Part shown: one piece after another, positions 14,979 through 23,461 of the stretch
How positions within the stretch are numbered: the first letter of the stretch is position 1
Layout of the letters: each line of letters opens with the position of its first letter
The notes under the pieces: model-generated
Seen by the model: only the letters and a program-made list of their open reading frames with translations
Told to the model about the DNA's origin: nothing
Database searches by the model: none
Program-made: the position numbers and the translations under genes
From: Flavobacterium psychrophilum
Lineage (GTDB): Bacteria; Bacteroidota; Bacteroidia; Flavobacteriales; Flavobacteriaceae
NCBI GenBank assembly: GCA_022730285.1
Contig: DZCQ01000013.1
Coordinates: 1 to 30,180, forward strand
DNA length: 30,180 bases
Direction: 5' to 3'

Positions 14979-16214
14979 ATGATTGTTAAGACAAAATTCT
15001 GTATTCTAATTATTTTCTTTTGTACAAAAGTAATTGCTCAAAATAGTAATCCTTGGGTTGTAAATGATAATGTAAAAACAGATAGTTTAGCATATATTAA
15101 TAACGATATTGATATTTTAAATAACGAAAAGACCTTAGATTATCTTTTTTTAAAACTACAAACTATTAAACAGCAAAAAAGTTCCGAAAAAGTAAGTATT
15201 GTACACATTGGCGATTCTCATATACAAGGAAATATGATGACAGATATTATAAGAAAAGAGTTGCAATCTTATTTTGGAAACTCTGGTCGTGGTTTAATTT
15301 TTCCGTACCAACTTGCTAAAACAAATGCCCCCTTTGAAATTAATTCCTCCTCTGAAAATATTTGGAAAACCTGCAAAATTACTAATGCAAAAACCAGAAA
15401 GGAAACAGGAATTTTAGGATATTCTATTCTACCAACAAGTAGTTGCACTTCCATCTCTATGGCATTAGACCCAAAATATTTACAAGATAATCAATTTGAC
15501 GAAATTTCGTTATTTGTAAAAGGGAAAACCTCTAAAATAAATTTTTCATACAAAAACAGCTTAGATTCCATTGCAATAGACAGCACCTCTTTTTGTTATA
15601 AATACAAGTTAAAAGAGCCTTCAAATACTATTAAATTAACTCTAAATACAAAAAAAGATAGTACCTACACTTTTTTTGGAGCTTCGGTAGAAAAAGCAAA
15701 TACTCCTGGAATAATCTACCATTCTATTGGTGTTAATGGAGCTCGTTTTTCAGATTATAATAAGTCGGAAGTTTTTTGGAAGCAATTAGAATCCTTAAAA
15801 TCAGATTGTTATGTTTTTTCCATGGGAACAAACGAAGCTCAGGATCAAAATTTGAGTATGGAGACTTTTTTAATCGACTTAAAAGAAACTTTAGCACATA
15901 TCCAAAAGATAAATCCAACTGCACAAGTAATTATTTCGACTCCTCCGGTTTCTTATTACAAAAAAGCATATCCTAACAAAAAGCTAGCTGAAATTACTAC
16001 TACAATTCAAAATTTTTGTGTAGATAATAACTTAGTTTACTGGGATTTATTTAATATTTCCAAAGGTTTAGAAGGCACAAAAGATTGGAAAACAAATCAG
16101 TTATTGCGGCCAGATTTAGTTCATTTTTCGAAAGAAGGATACCAGCTTCAAGGCAAATTATTTATTAGTGCTTTTGCTAAATCTTGGAACAATTATATTT
16201 TAAACAAAGGCTAA
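14979..16214 (+). CDS. Secreted SGNH/GDSL-family hydrolase or acyltransferase
   Basis: 411 residues with a signal peptide (to VIAQN, about residue 21). All four SGNH blocks are visible: GDSH at 78-81 (Ser80 nucleophile), GVNGARF at 251-257 (oxyanion Gly), GTNEA at 283-287 (Asn285), and DLVHFS at 379-384 (Asp379, His382). A beta-rich insertion (about 120-245) between blocks I and II is like those of the AlgX/AlgJ/PatB group, which transfer or remove acetyl groups on polysaccharides. It is co-transcribed with the glucosaminidase. Its stop overlaps the stop of the converging MBOAT gene. Substrate unknown; O-acetyl transfer or esterase on peptidoglycan or an exopolysaccharide is inferred from neighbours. 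Confidence 0.85.
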   Translation: MIVKTKFCILIIFFCTKVIAQNSNPWVVNDNVKTDSLAYINNDIDILNNEKTLDYLFLKLQTIKQQKSSEKVSIVHIGDSHIQGNMMTDIIRKELQSYFGNSGRGLIFPYQLAKTNAPFEINSSSENIWKTCKITNAKTRKETGILGYSILPTSSCTSISMALDPKYLQDNQFDEISLFVKGKTSKINFSYKNSLDSIAIDSTSFCYKYKLKEPSNTIKLTLNTKKDSTYTFFGASVEKANTPGIIYHSIGVNGARFSDYNKSEVFWKQLESLKSDCYVFSMGTNEAQDQNLSMETFLIDLKETLAHIQKINPTAQVIISTPPVSYYKKAYPNKKLAEITTTIQNFCVDNNLVYWDLFNISKGLEGTKDWKTNQLLRPDLVHFSKEGYQLQGKLFISAFAKSWNNYILNKG

Positions 16215-17695
16215 AATTGTAAATAAATTGGCATTACTGGCGTTGCACTTTTTACCATAGAATAAATTGCTAAAAACACTATAAACAAAAATATAAAATA
16301 AATGATTGAGAAGTTTTTTTGCTTTTCTATCACAACATCTGCAAAAGAATCTGGAATAAAATGGATTAATAATCCAAAGACAGTCATACCGATAGCATAT
16401 TTATAATTTATTAAAAATTGTGAATAGCCATCTAACGTAAAGTTATTTGCAATTTGATTTATAAATTGAAAGGAGGTTTCTAAATCGTTTGCCTTGAAAA
16501 ATATCCAACAAAAAATTACAAAGTGAAAGGTAACAAGCACACTTAAAACGGTTCCTATTTTGAGTAAAATACGATTTTTGATTGGAATTACAAATAATTT
16601 ATTCCAAATTTTATTGATAATCAATCCTACTCCATGCAAACTTCCCCAAAGGAGAAAGTTCCAACTTGCACCATGCCACAAACCACCTAAAAACATGGTT
16701 AAGAACAAGTTAATGTCTGTTCGTAATTTTCCATTTCTGCTTCCTCCAAGTGGAATGTATAAATAATCTCGTAACCAACTAGATAACGAAATGTGCCATC
16801 TACGCCAAAATTCGGTAATATTTTTACTTTGGTATGGCGATAGAAAATTGGGAGGAATGGTTATCCCTAACCATTTTGCAATTCCTATTGCAATGTCGCT
16901 GTACCCACTAAAATCGCAATAAATTACTATGGCATATCCGTATAACGCCATTAAGCATTCAAAACCATTGTGCAAAGCTGGACCATCAAAAACATAATCT
17001 ACTAAATTTAAAGAAATGTAATCGGATATAATTAATTTTTTAAAAAGTCCTGTTAAAATTAAATAAAATCCTTTGGAAAAATCTGTTGCAGAAACAGTAT
17101 AGGATTGCTTTAATTGTGGAATAAAATCTTTAGCACGAACAATGGGTCCCATAACTAATTTTGGGAAAAAAGATAGAAATAATAAGTAGTTTACAATCTT
17201 TTTTTCGGGTTTAATTTCGCCTCGGTAAACGTCAATTGTGTAACTTAGATTTTCAAAAGTGTAAAACGAAATTCCTATTGGTAGTAATAAATTTAAAAAA
17301 TGTAATTTTGCTTGCACAAAGTTATTTATCATCTCTATAAAAAAGTTCGTATATTTAAAATAAAACAGTACGCCTAAGTTAAAAACAATACTGAATAGTA
17401 ATAGAGCCTTTTTGGTCTTGGTGGATTCTGTTTTAAATAACCATTTAGAAATAAAAAAATTAACTATGGAACATGCAATCACTAAAAATACAAAATATCC
17501 ACTGGCTTTGTAAAAAAAATAGAGCGAAAAAATGGTAAGAACAATTGCTCTGTGATAATAGTTTTTTCTAAAAATATAAAACAAGAAAATAAAGAAAAAG
17601 AAAAAGTAAACAAAAAAACCACTACTAAATAAAAGTGGATCTTTCGGGTTATACAAGAGCTGTGCTACTACTTCGTTTAAATTAAATAAATGCAA
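16211..17695 (-). CDS. MBOAT-family membrane O-acyltransferase (AlgI/PatA-like)
   Basis: 494 residues with about ten or more hydrophobic segments. Family signatures are PIGISFYTFENLSYTIDVYRG (starting at 139), the block FWRRWHISLSSWLRDYLYIP (from 296, with His301) and GGLWHGASW at 337-345, whose His341 is the invariant catalytic residue. CDFSGYSDIAIG at 260-271 is also conserved in AlgI. These proteins move acetyl groups from the cytoplasm across the inner membrane for O-acetylation of alginate, peptidoglycan or other glycans. The transfer partner is usually an SGNH-fold protein; one is encoded 12 bases upstream on the same strand and another converges from the plus strand. Confidence 0.93.
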   Translation of the reverse strand: MHLFNLNEVVAQLLYNPKDPLLFSSGFFVYFFFFFIFLFYIFRKNYYHRAIVLTIFSLYFFYKASGYFVFLVIACSIVNFFISKWLFKTESTKTKKALLLFSIVFNLGVLFYFKYTNFFIEMINNFVQAKLHFLNLLLPIGISFYTFENLSYTIDVYRGEIKPEKKIVNYLLFLSFFPKLVMGPIVRAKDFIPQLKQSYTVSATDFSKGFYLILTGLFKKLIISDYISLNLVDYVFDGPALHNGFECLMALYGYAIVIYCDFSGYSDIAIGIAKWLGITIPPNFLSPYQSKNITEFWRRWHISLSSWLRDYLYIPLGGSRNGKLRTDINLFLTMFLGGLWHGASWNFLLWGSLHGVGLIINKIWNKLFVIPIKNRILLKIGTVLSVLVTFHFVIFCWIFFKANDLETSFQFINQIANNFTLDGYSQFLINYKYAIGMTVFGLLIHFIPDSFADVVIEKQKNFSIIYFIFLFIVFLAIYSMVKSATPVMPIYLQF

Positions 17696-17707
17696 CTGAT
17701 TTAGAAT

Positions 17708-19060
17708 TTAGTTTGTAATTTTGGGTTTCTTTTTTAACAATTTTTCATAATCTTTTACAAAAGCATCAAATAAAATTTTCGCAATTACTTTTGCTCCATT
17801 ATGATTAAAATGAATATAATCTTTATTAGCCAATCTAGGAATTGTGTCTGTCCATTTAATAATAGAGCCGTTACCACCCATAGATTGATACATGTTAAAA
17901 AAAGCAATTTTGTTATCAAAGGCCAACTTTGCTTGTGTTTTTAATAAAGAATCTATTCCAACTGCAGTTTTCCATTCGCCAGAATATTTAAACGCTCTAT
18001 CGGAGCAACTTATTAGTAAATAATCAGAATTTTTCATATTTTCTTTAAACTTTTTCAAAACAGGATTCATTATTTTATAATAGTAATCGTAATTTTTATC
18101 GTTAGGCCTAAACAGTAAATTTACTCCGTATTGGAAAACTACAAGATCATAATATTTTTCAGAATCTAAATCGTTTAACAATAAATTATCTATACGTTTC
18201 AGCTCTACACCTGTAATCCCTCTGAAGGAATAGTTGTCTAAAATCAATCCAAATTCAGGCTCTGAAGAAATTCCAAAAAGAGTAGCATTTTTAGATTTTA
18301 CGGCAAAATTTATTTTGGAATTAACAGAATTGTCTAGTAAAATTCTATTAAAATTTTTAGTCGCCGCATAATTTTTAACTATAGAATCTATGGAAATAGT
18401 AATGGAGTCTCCTTTACCATACAAAAGCCATTTTTGCAATTTTTGCGTCTTGTTCTTTAACAAATTATCTGTAAAAAAGACTTCTAAATTAGATGTTTTG
18501 TAAGAATATCCAGAAAAAAACAAACCAGACTTGGAATTTTTAAAATTATCTGTTTCAAAAACACCCTTTACAGAAATTTTTGCCGAAATTCTATTTTCGG
18601 ACGAAACTGATTTTATTGGCATAAATCCAACGCCACTATTTTTGTTTTTATCAAAATACTTTTGCAATAATTCTCTTAAATTTTGTGTAACTAAATCTCC
18701 TTCAATCACACTATCACCAAACCAAGCAATTCGTATTTTTACTTTTTTACCACTTGCTAATTCTAACAGTTTTTGGTTAAATTTAGTTAATGAAGTTTGT
18801 TTCTCTACATCGGAAAAAGCAGTAATATTATCTTTTTTTAAATAATCATCAAAGTCTAACTCTTTCTCTTTCTTTATTTTAGCTTTTGCAAAGCTCTTTT
18901 TCGGATTACCTTTAATTTGCACATTTACAATGTCTTGTACAATGTTAATATTTTTAAAACTTGGAAAAATAGGAACAATAAAACCTGAAAAAACAGATGC
19001 AAAAAACAACAGCAAACTTGCTATAACTACTAAAACTAAAACTCTTTTGTTCGAATTCAT
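17708..19060 (-). CDS. Membrane-anchored SGNH-fold protein, putative O-acyltransferase partner
   Basis: 450 residues with one N-terminal membrane anchor (about 6-30), then a Lys-rich linker. The SGNH catalytic residues are conserved: GDS at 115-117 (Ser117), YGVN at 311-314 (Asn314), and DYIHFN at 414-419 (Asp414, His417). A large beta-rich insertion lies between blocks I and II (about 150-285), as in the neighbouring plus-strand SGNH protein, suggesting the two are paralogues with different topology. It lies 12 bases upstream of the MBOAT gene in the same operon, the classic pairing for O-acetylation systems (MBOAT channel plus SGNH transferase). The polymer is not identifiable from the sequence. 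Confidence 0.83.
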   Translation of the reverse strand: MNSNKRVLVLVVIASLLLFFASVFSGFIVPIFPSFKNINIVQDIVNVQIKGNPKKSFAKAKIKKEKELDFDDYLKKDNITAFSDVEKQTSLTKFNQKLLELASGKKVKIRIAWFGDSVIEGDLVTQNLRELLQKYFDKNKNSGVGFMPIKSVSSENRISAKISVKGVFETDNFKNSKSGLFFSGYSYKTSNLEVFFTDNLLKNKTQKLQKWLLYGKGDSITISIDSIVKNYAATKNFNRILLDNSVNSKINFAVKSKNATLFGISSEPEFGLILDNYSFRGITGVELKRIDNLLLNDLDSEKYYDLVVFQYGVNLLFRPNDKNYDYYYKIMNPVLKKFKENMKNSDYLLISCSDRAFKYSGEWKTAVGIDSLLKTQAKLAFDNKIAFFNMYQSMGGNGSIIKWTDTIPRLANKDYIHFNHNGAKVIAKILFDAFVKDYEKLLKKKPKITN

Positions 19061-19190
19061 TATTAATAAATATTACTGCGAAATTAATAGGATTACAACC
19101 AAAAAAAAATATTTAACATACTTTTTATTAACAAAATAATAATAGAAAAAAAACATCTTCAATGCATGTATAAAAAAAACAAAAAAATAT

Positions 19191-19222
19191 TATGCGTGCA
19201 TAATAAAAAATGCATATCTTTG
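19191..19222 (+). promoter_or_regulatory. MarR promoter with candidate operator
   Basis: TATCTTTG at 19215-19222 is a perfect -7 box 20 bases before the ATG. TATGC-GT-GCATA (19191-19202) is a near-palindrome at about -33, and further TGCAT copies sit at 19163-19167 and 19211-19215, the latter overlapping the -7 box. MarR proteins often bind such palindromes at their own promoter, so autoregulation is plausible. No TTTG -33 element is present. Confidence 0.45.
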
Positions 19223-19241
19223 AAATCTGAGAGAAACCTTG

Positions 19242-19673
19242 ATGAAAGAAAAAACAATAGATTATATACTGAGAGAAACATGGCAAGCTGTAGCGAGAAT
19301 GTATAACGAGGAAGCCATAAAATACGAAAGCACGATGGCAACAGGATTTGTGCTACTTAGCATAGATAGAGAAAAAGGCACGCCATCTACCTTAATAAGC
19401 ACTAAAATGGGTATGGAACCAACTAGTCTTACCAGAACGTTAAAAACAATGGAAGAAAAAGGTTTGATTTACAGAAAACCAAATCCAAAAGATGGTAGAG
19501 GAATTATCATATTTTTAACCGATTTTGGCAAAGAAAAAAGAATTTTATCTAAAGAAACTGTTTTGAAATTTAATAATACCATAAGAGAAAAAATAACTCC
19601 AAAAAAATTAAAACATTTTATAGAAGTAAACGAACTAATAAACGAACTAATTCAAGATAAAAAAATATTTTAA
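19242..19673 (+). CDS. MarR-family transcriptional regulator
   Basis: 143 residues from the ATG at 19242 (a TTG three bases earlier is less likely). It has the winged helix-turn-helix of MarR: the helix pair TPSTLISTKMGMEPTSLTRT (about 47-66), the LKTMEEKGLIYRK recognition-helix end and the wing PNPKDGRGIIIFLTDFGKE (about 79-97). The flanking helices form the dimer interface. It is 22 bases upstream of the beta-oxidation operon on the same strand, so it probably controls that operon in response to an acyl-CoA or fatty acid. The effector is inferred only from neighbours. Confidence 0.9.
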   Translation: MKEKTIDYILRETWQAVARMYNEEAIKYESTMATGFVLLSIDREKGTPSTLISTKMGMEPTSLTRTLKTMEEKGLIYRKPNPKDGRGIIIFLTDFGKEKRILSKETVLKFNNTIREKITPKKLKHFIEVNELINELIQDKKIF

Positions 19674-19695
19674 AACTCAAAAAACACCCTATTTA

Positions 19696-22086
19696 ATGAA
19701 AAGAAATATCAAAAAAGTTGCCGTTATTGGCTCAGGTATCATGGGTTCTGGAATTGCCTGCCATTTTGCCAACATTGGAGTAGAAGTACTCCTTTTAGAC
19801 ATCATTCCAAATTCCCTTACGGATATCGAAGAAAAAAAAGGATTAACTCTAGAAAGCAAAATTGTCCGTAACAGAATGGTAAACGACCATTTAGCAAATG
19901 CCTTAAAATCTAGTCCATCACCTATTTACAATCAAAAATTTGCGAGCAGAATTACCACTGGTAATACCACCGATGACATGTCTAAAATTGCAAATTGCGA
20001 TTGGATAATCGAGGTTGTTGTAGAAAGATTAGATATTAAAAAATTAGTTTTTGAACAAGTTGAAAAATACCGCAAACCTGGCACTTTAATAACGTCTAAC
20101 ACTTCTGGAATTCCAATTCACTTTATGAGTGAAGGTAGAAGTGAAGATTTTCAAAAACACTTTTGTGGAACACACTTTTTTAATCCCGCACGATATTTAA
20201 AACTATTCGAAATTATTCCAGGTCCACAAACCGCTACCGAAGTTTTAGATTTTTTAACCATTTATGGCGAAAAATTTCTCGGAAAAACATCTGTCGTAGC
20301 AAAAGACACCCCAGCTTTTATAGGAAATAGAATAGGAATATTTGGAATACAATCGCTTTTTCACCTTGTAAAAGAACTAAACCTTACAATTGAAGAAGTA
20401 GATAAATTAACCGGACCTGTTATTGGTCGTCCAAAATCCGCCACTTTTCGTACTGTAGATGTAGTTGGTCTAGATACTTTAGTTCATGTAGCTAACGGAA
20501 TTTACGAAAACTGCCCGGATGACGAAGCTCACAGCTTATTTAAACTCCCTGATTTTATTACTAAAATGATGGAAAACAAATGGTTAGGAAGCAAAACAAA
20601 ACAAGGTTTTTATAAAAAAGTAGATAAGGATATTTTATCACTAGATTTAGATACTTTAGAATATCGTCCAGCAAAAAAAGCATCTTTTGCTACATTAGAG
20701 CTTACTAAAACTATTGATAAACCAATTAATAGATTTAAAGTTTTGGTAAAAGGAAAAGATAAAGCAGGAGAATTTTATCGAAAATCATTTACAGCAATGT
20801 TTGCTTATTGCTCCAACCGAATTCCTGAAATTTCTAACGAATTATACAAAATTGATGATGCAATGAAAGCTGGTTTTGGGTGGGAAAATGGACCATTCGA
20901 AATTTGGGATGCAATTGGTGTAGAAAACGGAATAGAGCTAATGAAAACAGAAGGCTTAACACCAGCAAATTGGGTTACTGAAATGCTTGCAAATGGAAAT
21001 TCTTCTTTTTATACAGTTAAAGAAGGTGCAACATATTTTTACAACATTCCTGAAAAATCTCAAAGTAAAATTCCTGGACAAGATGCATTCATCATTCTAA
21101 ATAACATAAGAGAAAGTAAAAAAGTTTGGAGCAACAGTGGAGCTACTATTCAAGATTTAGGAGATGGCATTCTTAACCTAGAATTCCAATCTAAAATGAA
21201 TACCATTGGTGGAGATGTTCTAACTGCTATTAACAAAGCTATAGATTTAGCCGAAAATAAGTATCAAGGATTAGTTATTGGAAATCAAGCTGCTAATTTT
21301 TCTGTGGGAGCAAATATCGGCATGATATTCATGATGGCAGCAGAGCAAGAATACGACGAGCTAAATATGGCTATCAAATATTTTCAAGATACCATGATGC
21401 GTATGCGTTATTCCTCTATTCCAACAGTAGTTGCACCACACGGAATGACTTTTGGTGGTGGTTGCGAAATGAGTTTACACGCAGATAAAATAGTTGCAGC
21501 TGCAGAAACCTATATGGGATTAGTTGAGTTTGGAGTAGGGGTTATTCCTGGAGGAGGAGGAAGTAAAGAAATGGCCTTGCGTGCAGGTGATCTTTTTCGT
21601 AAAAATGACGTAGAACTAAACGTTTTACAAGAATATTTTATGACTATCGCAATGGCAAAAGTATCTACATCTGCCTACGAAGCATTTGACTCTGGATTAA
21701 TGCAAAAAAACAAAGACATTGTAGTTGTAAACAAAGACAGACAAATTGCAGAAGCAAAAAAACATGCTCTACTAATGGCAGAAGCTGGTTATACACAACC
21801 TATTAAAAGAACAGACGTTAAAGTTCTTGGAAAACAAGCATTAGGAATGTTTATGGTAGGTACAAACCAAATGGTAGCTGGAAAATACATCTCGGAACAC
21901 GATTTAAAAATTGCCAACAAATTAGCCTATGTAATGGCAGGTGGAGATTTATCGGAACCAACATTTGTATCGGAACAATACCTACTAGATTTAGAAAGAG
22001 AAGCGTTCTTGAGCCTTTGTACTGAAAGAAAAACATTAGAGAGAATCCAGTATATGCTTACAAAAGGAAAACCGTTACGTAACTAA
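19696..22086 (+). CDS. fadN: 3-hydroxyacyl-CoA dehydrogenase / enoyl-CoA hydratase, FadN type
   Basis: 796 residues. The N-terminal half is the NAD-dependent 3-hydroxyacyl-CoA dehydrogenase: GSGIMGSGIA at 12-21, catalytic His160 in CGTHFFNPARYLKLFE and its partner Glu172. A second C-terminal HAD domain spans about 205-410. The enoyl-CoA hydratase domain comes last (about 485-690), with GGGCE giving Glu591 and the second catalytic Glu611 twenty residues on (VEFGVGVIPGGGG). This order, dehydrogenase first, is opposite to E. coli FadB and the same as Bacillus subtilis FadN, whose length is close. It catalyses hydration of trans-2-enoyl-CoA and oxidation to 3-ketoacyl-CoA. It is first of three beta-oxidation genes. 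Confidence 0.93.
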   Translation: MKRNIKKVAVIGSGIMGSGIACHFANIGVEVLLLDIIPNSLTDIEEKKGLTLESKIVRNRMVNDHLANALKSSPSPIYNQKFASRITTGNTTDDMSKIANCDWIIEVVVERLDIKKLVFEQVEKYRKPGTLITSNTSGIPIHFMSEGRSEDFQKHFCGTHFFNPARYLKLFEIIPGPQTATEVLDFLTIYGEKFLGKTSVVAKDTPAFIGNRIGIFGIQSLFHLVKELNLTIEEVDKLTGPVIGRPKSATFRTVDVVGLDTLVHVANGIYENCPDDEAHSLFKLPDFITKMMENKWLGSKTKQGFYKKVDKDILSLDLDTLEYRPAKKASFATLELTKTIDKPINRFKVLVKGKDKAGEFYRKSFTAMFAYCSNRIPEISNELYKIDDAMKAGFGWENGPFEIWDAIGVENGIELMKTEGLTPANWVTEMLANGNSSFYTVKEGATYFYNIPEKSQSKIPGQDAFIILNNIRESKKVWSNSGATIQDLGDGILNLEFQSKMNTIGGDVLTAINKAIDLAENKYQGLVIGNQAANFSVGANIGMIFMMAAEQEYDELNMAIKYFQDTMMRMRYSSIPTVVAPHGMTFGGGCEMSLHADKIVAAAETYMGLVEFGVGVIPGGGGSKEMALRAGDLFRKNDVELNVLQEYFMTIAMAKVSTSAYEAFDSGLMQKNKDIVVVNKDRQIAEAKKHALLMAEAGYTQPIKRTDVKVLGKQALGMFMVGTNQMVAGKYISEHDLKIANKLAYVMAGGDLSEPTFVSEQYLLDLEREAFLSLCTERKTLERIQYMLTKGKPLRN

Positions 22087-22252
22087 ATTGTATAATGTAT
22101 TTGTGTAAAATTCGATAATTTATAATTAAAAAACTTACACCAATACAATCAAAATATAATTATAAAACACAAAAGTTTTATACAAAAAAATTATAAGCAT
22201 TTATACATTTTTTACAACACAAAATATACAACAATACAAAAAAAATAAAAAT
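22087..22252 (+). promoter_or_regulatory. Structured spacer between fadN and fadA
   Basis: This 166-base spacer is long for an operon and has two hairpins. The arms at 22096-22108 and 22135-22147 pair over 12 of 13 positions (GTGTAA/TTACAC core). TATAAAAC (22161-22168) and GTTTTATA (22175-22182) form an 8-bp stem. Neither has a clean T-tract terminator, so they may be processing or stability elements. A second start point for fadA cannot be excluded. Confidence 0.4.
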
Positions 22253-23434
22253 ATGAAAACAGCATATATAGTATCCGGATTTCGTACAGCCGTAGGCAAA
22301 GCACCTAAAGGAGTTTTTAGATTTAAACGACCAGATGAACTAGCGGCAGAAACCATTGAACATTTAATGGCACAATTTCCAGATTTTGACAAAACAAGAA
22401 TAGATGATGTAATGGTTGGAAATGCCATGCCAGAAGCAGAACAAGGCTTAAATGTAGGAAGATTAATATCATTAATGGGGCTAAAAATAGAAGATGTACC
22501 AGGTGTAACCGTTAATAGATATTGTGCCTCTGGATTAGAAACAATAGGAATGGCAACTGCTAAAATACAAAGCGGAATGGCACAATGCATTATTGCTGGA
22601 GGTGCCGAAAGTATGAGTTACATACCAATGGGTGGATACAAACCAACACCCGATTATGCAGTTGCAAAAGAAGGTCACGAAGATTATTATTGGGGAATGG
22701 GATTAACTGCCGAAGCAGTAGCAAAACAATTTAACGTTTCTAGAGAAGAGCAAGATGAATTTGCTTTTCAATCGCACAACAAAGCATTAAAAGCACAAGC
22801 AGAAGGTAAATTTGACAAACAAATTGTACCAATAACTGTAGAACAGACTTTTGTTAATGAAAATGGCAAAAAAGAGACAAAATCTTATACAGTTAGCAAA
22901 GACGAAGGACCAAGATTTGGAACATCTGTTGCTGGATTAGCAGCTCTACGACCAGTATTTGCTGCCGATGGCACTGTAACAGCAGGAAACTCTTCTCAAA
23001 TGAGTGATGGAGCTGCTTTTGTATTAGTCATGAGTGAAGAAATGATCAAAGAATTAAACATACAACCCATAGCAAGATTAGTAAATTTTGCTTCTGCTGG
23101 AGTAGAACCAAGAATCATGGGAATTGGCCCTGTAAAAGCAATTCCAAAAGTATTAAAACAAGCTGGATTAACACTAAATGACATCGATTTAATAGAATTA
23201 AATGAAGCTTTTGCATCTCAATCTATTGCTGTGATTAGAGAATTAAGTCTAAATCCAGATATTATTAATGTAAATGGTGGAGCAATTGCCCTTGGTCACC
23301 CATTAGGTTGTACTGGAGCTAAACTTTCGGTGCAACTTTTTGACGAAATGAAACGCAGAAATAGCAAATACGGAATTGTTACCATGTGTGTTGGAACTGG
23401 ACAAGGAACTGCAGGCGTTTACGAACTATTATAA
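22253..23434 (+). CDS. fadA: Acetyl-CoA C-acyltransferase (3-ketoacyl-CoA thiolase)
   Basis: 393 residues, the usual thiolase length. Nucleophilic Cys91 lies in VNRYCASGLETI, NEAFASQ is present near residue 320, His349 in GHPLGCTGAK activates the thiol, and Cys379 in MCVGTGQGTAGVYELL is the general base. It cleaves 3-ketoacyl-CoA with CoA to acetyl-CoA and a chain two carbons shorter. With the hydratase/dehydrogenase upstream and the acyl-CoA dehydrogenase downstream it completes a beta-oxidation cycle. The ATG follows an A-rich leader. Confidence 0.95.
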   Translation: MKTAYIVSGFRTAVGKAPKGVFRFKRPDELAAETIEHLMAQFPDFDKTRIDDVMVGNAMPEAEQGLNVGRLISLMGLKIEDVPGVTVNRYCASGLETIGMATAKIQSGMAQCIIAGGAESMSYIPMGGYKPTPDYAVAKEGHEDYYWGMGLTAEAVAKQFNVSREEQDEFAFQSHNKALKAQAEGKFDKQIVPITVEQTFVNENGKKETKSYTVSKDEGPRFGTSVAGLAALRPVFAADGTVTAGNSSQMSDGAAFVLVMSEEMIKELNIQPIARLVNFASAGVEPRIMGIGPVKAIPKVLKQAGLTLNDIDLIELNEAFASQSIAVIRELSLNPDIINVNGGAIALGHPLGCTGAKLSVQLFDEMKRRNSKYGIVTMCVGTGQGTAGVYELL

Positions 23435-23461
23435 TTAAAATAAACTAATAAACATAAAAAT

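Noticed and set aside
18531..18845. A 104-codon plus-strand frame inside the second SGNH gene
   Set aside because: Opposite a gene with all SGNH motifs; composition reflects the complementary strand.
22201..22590. A 129-codon minus-strand frame over the fadA start
   Set aside because: It covers the operon spacer and the start of thiolase; no leader or domain, so treated as chance.
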